A stretch of 64,000 nucleotides of DNA from Citrobacter sp. Marseille-Q6884. GTDB lineage: Bacteria > Pseudomonadota > Gammaproteobacteria > Enterobacterales > Enterobacteriaceae. The DNA lies in contig NZ_CAMDRE010000001.1 in NCBI RefSeq assembly GCF_945906775.1, positions 806,001 to 870,000 on the forward strand, read 5' to 3'. Below are positions 54,412 through 62,244 of the stretch, piece after piece. The notes beneath the pieces are model-generated. The model was not told the DNA's origin. It was given only the letters and a program-made list of their open reading frames with translations, and ran no database searches. Made by a program: the position numbers and the translations under genes. Numbering within the stretch: position 1 is the stretch's first letter; each line of letters opens with the position of its first letter.

Positions 54412-55257
54412 TTATTTCTCACTGTCCACTAAACCACGCACAAACGCGCGCTGCATGGCTAACACGATGATGACCGGTGGAATAAGCGTCAGCAGCATGG
54501 CTGCCATCACGTGATTCCACTGGGTGGTACCTTCACCGGTGGCGATCATCCCTTTGATACCCGCCACGGCAGTCCCCAAATTAACGTCGGTAATAATTAA
54601 CAGTGGCCAGAGATACTGATTCCAGCCGTAGATAAAGGTGATGACAAACAGCGCCGCCAGGTTGGTTTTTGACAGCGGCAGCACGATGTCGCGAAAAAAA
54701 CGCATCGGCGAAGCGCCGTCGATTCTCGCCGCTTCGACCAGCTCGTCCGGCAACGTCATAAAGAACTGGCGAAACAGAAAGGTCGCGGTAGCGGAAGCCA
54801 TCAACGGCAGCGTCAGACCCGCATAGCTGTCGAGCATCTTCAGGTTGGCGATCACCTCCACCGTAGGAAAGATACGCACCTCAACCGGCAACATTAGCGT
54901 GATAAAAATCATCCAGAAGAACAGGTTACGCAGCGGAAAGCGAAACCAGACGATGGCAAACGCCGAGAGAATGGAGACCGTGATTTTCCCCACTGTAATA
55001 CTGAACGCCATGATGAAACTGTTGAGCATCATCAGCCAGAACGGCGCGCTATTGGCGCCCACGCCGTTGACCCAGATGACATTCATGTTTTCCAGCAGAT
55101 GCGTACCGGGTACCAGCGTCATTGGCGTTTCAAATACCGCCTTGTTATCCAGCGTCGCGGCAACAAACGCGACGTACAGTGGAAACAGGATCACCAGGAT
55201 CCCCAGAATCAACAGGGTATGGCTGAAGACGGTCAGCCAGCGACGATTCTCTATCAT
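54412..55257 (-). CDS. ugpE: UgpE, membrane permease of the glycerol-3-phosphate importer
   Basis: The protein has 281 residues and six membrane helices. The ABC permease EAA motif that contacts UgpC is DELVEAARIDGASPMRFFRDIVLPLSK (about 178-205, in part). It pairs with UgpA as the second channel subunit, a MalG-type protein. Its ATG overlaps the ugpA stop by four bases (55254-55257), so translation is coupled. Confidence 0.97.
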   Translation of the reverse strand: MIENRRWLTVFSHTLLILGILVILFPLYVAFVAATLDNKAVFETPMTLVPGTHLLENMNVIWVNGVGANSAPFWLMMLNSFIMAFSITVGKITVSILSAFAIVWFRFPLRNLFFWMIFITLMLPVEVRIFPTVEVIANLKMLDSYAGLTLPLMASATATFLFRQFFMTLPDELVEAARIDGASPMRFFRDIVLPLSKTNLAALFVITFIYGWNQYLWPLLIITDVNLGTAVAGIKGMIATGEGTTQWNHVMAAMLLTLIPPVIIVLAMQRAFVRGLVDSEK

Positions 55258-56141
55258 TGGTAGCGCACCTTACTTTCAACATAGCGGAACTGCACCACCG
55301 TCAAAATAATGACGAGGAACATCAGCACCACTGACTGCGCGGCAGAAGCGGAGAGATCCAGCCCGACAAAGCCTTCACGATAAATCTTATAAATCAGCGT
55401 AGTGGTCGCCTGTACTGGCCCACCGGCCGTTGCAGCGTCGATCACCGGGAAGGTGTCAAAGAAGGCATAGACCAGATTCACCACCAGCAGAAAAAAGCTC
55501 ACCGGCGCAATCAGCGGCAGCGCCAGCTTGAAGAAACGACGAATCGGCCCCGCGCCATCAATCGCGGCAGCTTCTATCAGTGAACGAGGAATAGACTGCA
55601 AGGCGGCAAAGAAGAACAGGAAGTTGTAACTAATCTGCTTCCAGACTGACGCAAACACCACCAGAAACATCGCCTGGCCGCTGTTTTGCGCATGGTTCCA
55701 GTCATAGCCAAACTCACCGAGAAAATGGGTAATCAGCCCACGTCCCGGATTGAATAAAAAGATCCACAACACGGCAGCGACGGCGGGTGCAACGGCGTAA
55801 GGCAGCAACATCAGCGTCTGATAAAAACGGCTGCCGCGCACCACATAGTTCACCAGCGCAGCAAAAAATAGCGACACCAGCAAACCGCTTACCGTGACTA
55901 ACGTACTGAACTTTATTGTCGTCCAGAACGAATCAAGGTAGTACGGGTCATGGAACAGCGCGACAAAGTTTTCCAGTCCGACAAACTGGCTGGAAAGACC
56001 AAACGGATCAACGGATTGTAGCGAATACCACAGCGCTTCACCGGCGGGCCAGATAAAGAAAATAACGGTGATAACCAACTGCGGGGCCACCAGCAAATAG
56101 GGAAGCCAGCGCGAGCGGAACACCGGACGGGATGAGGACAT
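55254..56141 (-). CDS. ugpA: UgpA, membrane permease of the glycerol-3-phosphate importer
   Basis: The start at 56141 (MSSSRPVFRSRWLPYLL) gives the known 295 residues; the frame continues upstream into the REP element, which is not protein-coding. It is a MalF-type permease with six helices and an EAA motif SLIEAAAIDGAGPIRRFFKLALP (about 191-213, in part). It forms the channel with UgpE. A REP pair lies between it and ugpB, a position where mRNA stability may separate the binding protein level from the permeases. Confidence 0.97.
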   Translation of the reverse strand: MSSSRPVFRSRWLPYLLVAPQLVITVIFFIWPAGEALWYSLQSVDPFGLSSQFVGLENFVALFHDPYYLDSFWTTIKFSTLVTVSGLLVSLFFAALVNYVVRGSRFYQTLMLLPYAVAPAVAAVLWIFLFNPGRGLITHFLGEFGYDWNHAQNSGQAMFLVVFASVWKQISYNFLFFFAALQSIPRSLIEAAAIDGAGPIRRFFKLALPLIAPVSFFLLVVNLVYAFFDTFPVIDAATAGGPVQATTTLIYKIYREGFVGLDLSASAAQSVVLMFLVIILTVVQFRYVESKVRYQ

Positions 56142-56161
56142 GAAGATTCGTTTCCTGGAAG

Positions 56162-56240
56162 GTGCCAGATGGCAATGCAAGCACCTTATCCGGCCGACAA
56201 TAATCGCTGTAGGCCGGATAAGCGCAGCACCATCAGGCAC
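56162..56240. repeat. REP pair (BIME-like) between ugpA and ugpB
   Basis: Arms GTGCCAGATGG (56162-56172) and CCATCAGGCAC (56230-56240) enclose CTTATCCGGCC (56185-56195) and GGCCGGATAAG (56212-56222), two inverted REP units of classic enterobacterial type. Intercistronic REPs of this kind stabilise upstream mRNA; here that would be ugpB. Confidence 0.85.
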
Positions 56241-56248
56241 TTATACAC

Positions 56249-57565
56249 TTAAGACTTAGTCGATTGCTCAAAGCGACGCAGTAACTGGTTGCCACGTTCA
56301 ACGGCAGAATCGAGAGCCTGCTGTGGCGTTTTCTTCCCGGTCCAGACGCTTTCCAGTTCCTCATCCACAATCGTGCGAATCTGCGGCATATTGCCCAGAC
56401 GCAGCCCTTTGGTGAACGGCAACGGCGGCTTGTTCAGCATCTGACGCGTGGCGATATCCGCACCTGGGTTTTTGTCATAGAAACCCTGCTCGCGGGTAAG
56501 ATCGTACGCGGCGGTGGTGATCGGCAGATAGCCGGTCTTCTGGTGCCATTCAGCAGCAATTTCCGGCTTCGCCAGGAAGTTGAGGAACTGCGCCACGCCT
56601 TCGTAGGTTGCTTTGTCTTTACCCTGCATCACCCACAGGCTGGCCCCACCGATAATGGCGTTTTGCGGCGCACCCTTCACATCGGCATCGTACGGCATCA
56701 TCCCCACGCCATAGTTGAATTTAGCGTAGTGGCGAATGTCAGCCAGAGAACCGGAAGAAGCCGTCGTAATGGCACAATCCCCGTTGTAGAACTTCTCGGT
56801 GGATTCATCTTTACGCCCCACGTAGCTAAAATCGCCTTTCTTGTTCATCTCCTGCAGCAGGGCAATATGTTTCACCTGCTCCGGTTTATTGAATTCCAGC
56901 ACCGCGTCCGTACCGTCAAAGCCGTTGTTTTTTGTTGCTACCGGCAGACCGTTCCAGGCGCTGAAGTTTTCAATCTGAATCCAGCCCTGCCAGCCGCTGG
57001 CATAACCGCACTTCATGCCTGCCGCTTTCAGCTTCGCGGTGTATTCCGCCAGATCCTGCCAGGTTTTCGGCGGCTGCTCGGGGTCTAAACCGGCTTTTTT
57101 GAAGGCATCTTTGTTGTAGTACAGCACCGGGGTGGAGCTGTTAAACGGTTGGGAGAGCAGGTGTCCGCTTTTAGAGTCGGTGTAATAACCGGAAACCGTC
57201 GGCACGAACTGAGACTCATCGAAGTTAATACCCGCTTCTTTAAACACTTCATAGACCGGTTTAATGGCTTTCGAGGCCATCATCGTTGCCGTACCCACTT
57301 CATAAACCTGCAGCAGCGCAGGCGCGTTGCCCGTACGGAAGGCGGCAATGCCTGCGCTCAGGCTCTGCTCATAGTTACCTTTGTACTGTGGAACAATTTT
57401 GTAGTCGGGATTAGCGGCATTGAAACGTTGCGCCAGTGAATCAACTTCTTTTCCCAGTTCACCTTCCATTGAATGCCAGAACGGAATGGTGGTGACTGCC
57501 AGCGCCTGTCCTGCAAATGCCAGACTGAGTGCCAGTCCTAAAGCGGTATGTCGTAACGATATCAT
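56249..57565 (-). CDS. ugpB: UgpB, periplasmic glycerol-3-phosphate/glycerophosphodiester-binding protein
   Basis: The precursor has 438 residues. The signal peptide is MISLRHTALGLALSLAFAGQALA, with cleavage after about residue 23. The mature protein is an extracellular solute-binding protein of the maltose-binding type, with ITTASSGSLADIRHYAKFNYGVGMMPYD near residues 268-295 (in part) as a typical region. It delivers sn-glycerol-3-phosphate and glycerophosphocholine to UgpAEC. It leads the ugpBAECQ operon. In E. coli ugp is induced by PhoB during phosphate starvation and by CRP. Confidence 0.97.
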   Translation of the reverse strand: MISLRHTALGLALSLAFAGQALAVTTIPFWHSMEGELGKEVDSLAQRFNAANPDYKIVPQYKGNYEQSLSAGIAAFRTGNAPALLQVYEVGTATMMASKAIKPVYEVFKEAGINFDESQFVPTVSGYYTDSKSGHLLSQPFNSSTPVLYYNKDAFKKAGLDPEQPPKTWQDLAEYTAKLKAAGMKCGYASGWQGWIQIENFSAWNGLPVATKNNGFDGTDAVLEFNKPEQVKHIALLQEMNKKGDFSYVGRKDESTEKFYNGDCAITTASSGSLADIRHYAKFNYGVGMMPYDADVKGAPQNAIIGGASLWVMQGKDKATYEGVAQFLNFLAKPEIAAEWHQKTGYLPITTAAYDLTREQGFYDKNPGADIATRQMLNKPPLPFTKGLRLGNMPQIRTIVDEELESVWTGKKTPQQALDSAVERGNQLLRRFEQSTKS

Positions 57566-57623
57566 CGGTTATCTCTCTTGTTGTGCCGGATGCGCGATAT
57601 CACGCGTTTTATGCTCGCGGGGG

Positions 57624-57694
57624 TAACATGACATGCTCGAATGACAGAAAAATAACTTTTTTATTACAAAAAAAAGATAGTCAGGCGACAAACA
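57624..57694 (-). promoter_or_regulatory. ugpB promoter region with PhoB-box-like repeats
   Basis: On the minus strand, TGTCATTCGAGCATGTCAT (57628-57647) contains two TGTCA units, and a TGTCGCCTGACTAT-like part lies about 35 bp further upstream (57676-57692), as in the remembered E. coli ugp Pho-box region. Unit spacing is not the exact 11 bp consensus. The rest of the 57566-57828 gap is A/T-rich with no gene. Confidence 0.5.
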
Positions 57695-57828
57695 GATGGC
57701 AAGGCGGTGAAAGTTTAGAGAAGGGAAAGTGGGCGTTGGTGCACAACAACGTCAGGTAATGCCAACAGAAGTGGTTTTACCGCGCACGGTAGGCGGGCAA
57801 CTGACGGTTCAGTTGCCGGAGGCCGATT

Positions 57829-58197
57829 TCATCCACGAAGACGACGCGCGATCTGCTCTAACGTAAGTTGCCCCGCAGCCGCTTCAACCGTCATGGCGAC
57901 AAAATCTGGATTCGCGGGCAACGAAACGCCATTACGCTTTAAAAATAACAAGGTAATAAATAATGCCGTACGTTTACTACCGTCATTAAAAATGTGCCCA
58001 CGGGAAATAGCCAGCAAATGCATTGCTGCCATAAGCCACACGTCAGTCACGCCTTCATATTCAATTTGATTTAATACCCGATACATCAGCGCTTCTGCAC
58101 GCCCCGGATCTGGCATTCCTGTAACACCTGGTGTGACGCTTAACAACTTGTCATGAAAGCGGATTATCTCTTCCGCTGAGATAAACTGAAGCGTCAT
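57829..58197 (-). CDS. Doc-type toxin (Fic/Doc fold, death on curing)
   Basis: The protein has 122 residues, the size of P1 Doc. The Fic/Doc motif is HIFNDGSKRTAL at residues 68-79; the usual HxFx(D/N)(A/G)NKR has Asn where this has Ser74. P1 Doc phosphorylates and inactivates EF-Tu. The change could lower activity or be a normal variant. Its start overlaps the antitoxin stop by four bases (ATGA), giving translational coupling. It lies between ugpB and livF, where K-12 has no such gene. Confidence 0.85.
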   Translation of the reverse strand: MTLQFISAEEIIRFHDKLLSVTPGVTGMPDPGRAEALMYRVLNQIEYEGVTDVWLMAAMHLLAISRGHIFNDGSKRTALFITLLFLKRNGVSLPANPDFVAMTVEAAAGQLTLEQIARRLRG

Positions 58198-58415
58198 TTA
58201 TCCGCCAGCGCCCTGATTTCATTACCATGTACCCTCATGATGTCGGCAAATTCATCATCGAATCTGGCAGACTGATAACGTTCAAACTCTTCCGCACTGA
58301 TGATGACCGCAGACTTATGACCACGGCGTGTAATGGTGACAGGAACCCCGGTAACGGCAGTTTCCAGGACTTCAGCCAGATTCTGTCGAGCTTCACTATA
58401 GTTAACCGTACGCAT
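58194..58415 (-). CDS. Phd/YefM-type antitoxin
   Basis: The 73-residue protein starts MRTVNYSEARQNLAEVLETAV, the typical Phd/YefM DNA-binding fold (VTITRRGHKSAVIISAEEFE). Its C-terminal part (RFDDEFADIMRVHGNEIRALADK) would bind Doc. It is encoded before the toxin, as in phd-doc. The ribosome binding site is GGGGGA, about five bases from the ATG. Three TGTACA sequences upstream are a likely operator. Confidence 0.85.
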   Translation of the reverse strand: MRTVNYSEARQNLAEVLETAVTGVPVTITRRGHKSAVIISAEEFERYQSARFDDEFADIMRVHGNEIRALADK

Positions 58416-58431
58416 AGAATCCCCCTTTTTA

Positions 58432-58463
58432 TGTACAACTTAATTGTACAATTAATGTGTACA
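58432..58463 (-). promoter_or_regulatory. Operator-like TGTACA repeats before the phd gene
   Basis: TGTACA occurs at 58432-58437, 58445-58450 and 58458-58463, exactly 13 bp apart. Each copy is palindromic, and TTGTACA/ATTAA surroundings offer -10-like sequence. Repeated palindromes are expected where a Phd antitoxin binds its promoter. The last copy touches the livF terminator T tract. Confidence 0.55.
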
Positions 58464-58490
58464 AAAAAGGAGCCATTTCGGCTCCTTTTC
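58463..58490 (-). terminator. livF (livKHMGF) terminator
   Basis: AAAAGGAGCC (58465-58474) pairs with GGCTCCTTTT (58480-58489) around a five-base loop. On the minus strand it follows the livF stop codon by about 15 bases and ends in a U tract, so it closes livKHMGF transcripts just before the phd gene. Confidence 0.9.
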
Positions 58491-58504
58491 TGAAGAAGGG
58501 AATG

Positions 58505-59218
58505 TTATCCGCCCAGATACGCGCTGCGCACCGCTTCGTTCGCCAGCAATGCGTCACCGGTGTCTTCCAGTACTACATGGCCGTTTTCCAGCACGTAGCC
58601 CCGGTCGGCGAGCTTCAGCGCCTGGTTGGCGTTCTGCTCGACGAGGAAGATAGTCATCCCCTGCTCACGCAGCTGCTCGATGGTGTTAAAGATCTGCTGG
58701 ATGATGATCGGCGCCAGGCCGAGGGAAGGCTCATCAAGCAGCAGCAGGCGCGGCTGACTCATCAATGCGCGACCAATCGCCAGCATCTGCTGTTCACCAC
58801 CGGACATGGTTCCCGCACGCTGGATACGGCGTTCATGCAGACGAGGAAAGAGTTCGTACACCCACTTAATGCGCTCCTGAAACTGATCGCGTTCGGCAAA
58901 AAAGCCGCCCATCGCCAGGTTCTCTTCCACCGTCATGCGGGAAAATACGCGACGCCCTTCCGGGACAATCGCCACCGCTTCACGCATGATTTTCGCAGTC
59001 TGCCAGTCAGTAATATCTTTACCGTCAAAGACAATACGACCGCTTGTTGCACGCGGATCGCCGCACAAGGTGCCGAGCAGCGTGGTTTTACCCGCGCCGT
59101 TGGCGCCAATCAGCGTCACGATTTCACCCTGATTGATATGCAGGCTGACGTCGTGCAGTGCCTGAATCTTGCCGTAGTGGGCGTTGACTTTGTCAAAGGA
59201 CAACATGACTTTTTCCAT
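58505..59218 (-). CDS. livF: LivF, ATPase of the branched-chain amino acid ABC importer
   Basis: The start at 59218 (MEKVMLSFDKVNAHYG) gives 237 residues, as in E. coli; eight more upstream codons are unlikely. Walker A is GANGAGKTT, the signature MSGGEQQML and Walker B LLLLDEPSLGL. With LivG it powers uptake of leucine, isoleucine, valine and also phenylalanine. It lies just after livG and ends the operon. A bidirectional-looking terminator follows. Confidence 0.97.
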   Translation of the reverse strand: MEKVMLSFDKVNAHYGKIQALHDVSLHINQGEIVTLIGANGAGKTTLLGTLCGDPRATSGRIVFDGKDITDWQTAKIMREAVAIVPEGRRVFSRMTVEENLAMGGFFAERDQFQERIKWVYELFPRLHERRIQRAGTMSGGEQQMLAIGRALMSQPRLLLLDEPSLGLAPIIIQQIFNTIEQLREQGMTIFLVEQNANQALKLADRGYVLENGHVVLEDTGDALLANEAVRSAYLGG

Positions 59219-59219
59219 C

Positions 59220-59987
59220 TTATGCCTCACCAAGGTATGCACGGATCACGTCCGGGTTATTACGAATCTGTTCCGGCGTCCCGTTTGCCAGCGGCGTGCC
59301 CTGGTTTACCACGTAAATACGGTCGGAAATGCCCATCACCAGCTTCATATCATGCTCAATCAGCAAAATGGTGGTGTTGTGATGGTTTCGCAGTTCGGCG
59401 ATCAGCTCGTCCAGCTCTTTGGTCTCTTTCGGGTTGAGACCCGCTGCAGGTTCGTCGAGCATCAGAATTTCCGGCTGCGTGACCATACAGCGGGCGATTT
59501 CCAGGCGACGCTGGTCACCGTAGGCCAGGTTACTGGCCTGGCGGTTGGCATGCTCAAGCAAGCCGATACGCTCCAGCCAGACTGCGGCTCTGTCCAGCGC
59601 TTCACTCTGTGCACGGCGAAACGACGGGGTTTTCAGCAAGCCGGAGAACACGCCCGTTTTTAACTGCTGATGTTGCGCCACCAGCAGGTTCTCAATCACC
59701 GTCATTTCACGAAACAGACGCACGTGCTGGAAGGTACGTACCACACCCATACGGGCAATCTGCTGACCCGGCAACCCTTCCAGGTGCTGGTCACGCAGCT
59801 TAATCGTACCGCCCGTCGGTTTATAAAAACCGGTCAGGCAGTTAAAGACTGTGGTTTTTCCCGCACCATTCGGTCCGATTAACGACACGATCTCTTGCGG
59901 GCGCAGTTCCAGTTCAACGTTGTTGACCGCCAGCAGACCGCCGAAGCGCATCATCAGGCCGTTAACGGATAATAATGGCTGACTCAT
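59220..59987 (-). CDS. livG: LivG, ATPase of the branched-chain amino acid ABC importer
   Basis: The protein has 255 residues. Walker A is GPNGAGKTT (about 38-46), signature LAYGDQRRLEIARC and Walker B LMLDEPAAGLNP. It forms the ATPase pair with LivF. Its ATG overlaps the livM stop by four bases, and its stop is one base before the livF start. The C-terminal segment GTPEQIRNNPDVIRAYLGEA is typical. Confidence 0.98.
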   Translation of the reverse strand: MSQPLLSVNGLMMRFGGLLAVNNVELELRPQEIVSLIGPNGAGKTTVFNCLTGFYKPTGGTIKLRDQHLEGLPGQQIARMGVVRTFQHVRLFREMTVIENLLVAQHQQLKTGVFSGLLKTPSFRRAQSEALDRAAVWLERIGLLEHANRQASNLAYGDQRRLEIARCMVTQPEILMLDEPAAGLNPKETKELDELIAELRNHHNTTILLIEHDMKLVMGISDRIYVVNQGTPLANGTPEQIRNNPDVIRAYLGEA

Positions 59988-61261
59988 GCCTGCTCTCCTT
60001 TTGCTTCCCCGTTCTTCAGCTTCAACTGTGGACGGGTCATCGGCAACAAGCCTTGCGGACGCCAGATCATCATCAGTACCATTAAACCACCGAGCATTAA
60101 CATGCTGTATTCATTGAAATCACGCATCAGTTCACGTGAAACCACCAGCAGAATCGCCGCCAGGATCACCGCAAACTGCGAGCCCATTCCGCCCAAGACC
60201 ACAATGGCCAGCACGAAGGCCGATTCGGCAAAGGTGAAGGATTCCGGGCTCACAAAGCCCTGGCGTGCGGCAAACAGCGTTCCGGCAAACCCCGCAAACG
60301 CGGCGCTGATGGTAAAGGCGGTCAGCTTGATGCGCGTTGGGCTTAACCCCAGCGAGCGGCAGGCAATCTCATCTTCACGCAGCGCTTCCCACGCGCGGCC
60401 CAGCGGCATACGCAGCAGGCGGTTAATCACAAACAGCGAGAGAACCACCAGCAGCAGCGCAACCAGGTAGAGGAAAATAACGCGGTCAGACGGATCATAC
60501 TTCACGCCAAAGAAGTTGCTGAAGGTATCCCAACCGCCTTCACGCGCGGTACGGCTAAACTCAAGACCGAAAAAGGTCGGTTTGGGGATCTGGCTGATCC
60601 CGTTCGGGCCACCGGTCACCTCAGTATTGTTAAGCAGCAGGATACGGACGATTTCGCCAAAACCTAACGTAACGATCGCAAGATAGTCACCGCGCAGGCG
60701 CAGCACCGGGAAACCGAGCAGGAAGCCCGCCGCCGCCGAGACCAGGCCAGCCAACGGCAGGCAGGTCCAGAAGCCGAGACCGTAATAGTGGTTCAGCAGC
60801 GCGAAGGTGTAAGCGCCAATCGCATAAAAGCCGCCGTAACCCAGCACCAGCAGACCGGAAAGCCCCACCACCACGTTCAGGCCCAGACCGAGGATGATAT
60901 AAATCATCGTCAGCGTGGCGATATCCACCGTCCCGCGCGACACAACAAACGGCCACGCAACGGCAGCCACCAACAGTGCGACGAGGAACAGTTTCTGTTT
61001 GACGGTAGAACCGTCAATCGCGGGCAGAATAAACTTCGGCCCGGAAACGCTTTTCAGGCTCTTCTGGAAAGCCGGACGCAGTAACTGGAAGAGGAAAACC
61101 ACACCAGTGCCGATGAAGACCCACTGCCAGCGGATATCCGTGGCGGTATCCACCACCAGTTTGGTGCCATCCAGCTCTAACTGCACGCCCATAAAGACGC
61201 CCGCCAGGATGAAAAACATGGCAGCGGAGAGCAGCGCCATTGCAAAATGCATCGGTTTCAT
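59984..61261 (-). CDS. livM: LivM, membrane permease of the branched-chain amino acid importer
   Basis: The protein has 425 residues. An N-terminal extension of about 100 residues with two helices is the LivM hallmark; the core permease domain follows with about eight helices, including GLGLNVVVGLSGLLVLGYGGFYAIGAY (about 129-155, in part) and the EAA-like loop EALREDEIACRSLG. It pairs with LivH. It overlaps livH at 61258-61261 and livG at 59984-59987, each ATGA. Confidence 0.97.
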   Translation of the reverse strand: MKPMHFAMALLSAAMFFILAGVFMGVQLELDGTKLVVDTATDIRWQWVFIGTGVVFLFQLLRPAFQKSLKSVSGPKFILPAIDGSTVKQKLFLVALLVAAVAWPFVVSRGTVDIATLTMIYIILGLGLNVVVGLSGLLVLGYGGFYAIGAYTFALLNHYYGLGFWTCLPLAGLVSAAAGFLLGFPVLRLRGDYLAIVTLGFGEIVRILLLNNTEVTGGPNGISQIPKPTFFGLEFSRTAREGGWDTFSNFFGVKYDPSDRVIFLYLVALLLVVLSLFVINRLLRMPLGRAWEALREDEIACRSLGLSPTRIKLTAFTISAAFAGFAGTLFAARQGFVSPESFTFAESAFVLAIVVLGGMGSQFAVILAAILLVVSRELMRDFNEYSMLMLGGLMVLMMIWRPQGLLPMTRPQLKLKNGEAKGEQA

Positions 61262-62184
61262 ACTTTCTCTACCTCCGGGCGACCCAGAATACCGGTCGGC
61301 ATCACCAGCAGTACCAGAATCAGCAGTGCGAACGACACCACATCTTTGTATTCCGTACTCAGATAAGCAGAGGAAAGTGCTTCAGCCACGCCCAGAATCA
61401 GGCCGCCGATCATCGCCCCAGGAATGCTGCCAATCCCGCCAAGCACCGCCGCGGTAAAGGCTTTCATCCCGGCCATAAAACCAATATACGGGTTAATAAC
61501 GCCGTAGAACTGACCGAGCAGCACGCCCGCTACCGCCGCCATTGCCGCGCCAATCACAAAAGTCAGCGCAATCACGCGATCGGTGTTAATGCCGAGCAGG
61601 CTTGCCATTTTCAGGTCTTCTGCACAGGCACGGCAGGCGCGGCCCATGCGGGAATAGCGAATAAACAGCGTCAGCGCCAGCATCGCCAGGAAGGTCACAA
61701 TCCAGATAACCAGCTGCATGGTGGTGATGGAAGCAGAAAAGTTTTCGCTGCTCCCAATCGTCCATTGGCCGTTAAACAGGCTTGGCAGCGCCACGTCACG
61801 CGAACCTTCAGTCAGGCTGACGTAGTTTTGCAGGAAGATAGACATCCCGATGGCGGAAATCAGCGCAATCAGACGCTTGGAGCTACGTACGGGCCGGTAT
61901 GCCACCCGTTCAATGCTCCAGCCATACGCACTGGCGATCACGATAGCACCGACAAACCCGGCAGCCACTAGCAGCCAGCTGGAATCGATGCCCATCATCA
62001 TGAGCGCTGCGATAATCATAAAGGAGACATAGCTGCCGATCATGTACACCTCGCCGTGGGCGAAGTTGATCATGCCGATAATGCCGTAAACCATCGTGTA
62101 ACCGATGGCGATCAGCGCATAGGTGCTTCCCAGCGTGACGCCGTTAAACATCTGCTGCAAAAAATAGAGGAACTGCTCGGACAT
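61258..62184 (-). CDS. livH: LivH, membrane permease of the branched-chain amino acid importer
   Basis: The protein has 308 residues, with about eight helices. Family regions are MINFAHGEVYMIGSY (about 38-52) and the EAA-like SRMGRACRACAEDLKMASLLGI (about 191-212, in part). With LivM it makes the channel for LivJ- or LivK-delivered amino acids. It is 60 bp after livK, with a hairpin (CCGCCCA/TGGGCGG, 62203-62223) in the gap that may hold down the permease level relative to the binding protein. Confidence 0.97.
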   Translation of the reverse strand: MSEQFLYFLQQMFNGVTLGSTYALIAIGYTMVYGIIGMINFAHGEVYMIGSYVSFMIIAALMMMGIDSSWLLVAAGFVGAIVIASAYGWSIERVAYRPVRSSKRLIALISAIGMSIFLQNYVSLTEGSRDVALPSLFNGQWTIGSSENFSASITTMQLVIWIVTFLAMLALTLFIRYSRMGRACRACAEDLKMASLLGINTDRVIALTFVIGAAMAAVAGVLLGQFYGVINPYIGFMAGMKAFTAAVLGGIGSIPGAMIGGLILGVAEALSSAYLSTEYKDVVSFALLILVLLVMPTGILGRPEVEKV

Positions 62185-62202
62185 AAGGTAACCTTTTTAT
62201 AC

Positions 62203-62223
62203 CCGCCCACTTTGCATGGGCGG
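62203..62223 (-). terminator. Intercistronic hairpin between livK and livH
   Basis: CCGCCCA (62203-62209) and TGGGCGG (62217-62223) form a stable stem without a U tract. It may act as a partial terminator or as a 3' stabiliser of livK mRNA. Confidence 0.5.
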
Positions 62224-62244
62224 TGGGATAACTTGCCTTCAGGC

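Noticed and set aside
58457..59437. 326-codon plus-strand frame opposite livF and livG
   Set aside because: It begins inside the livF terminator and runs antisense through two ABC ATPase genes; no domain or start signal.
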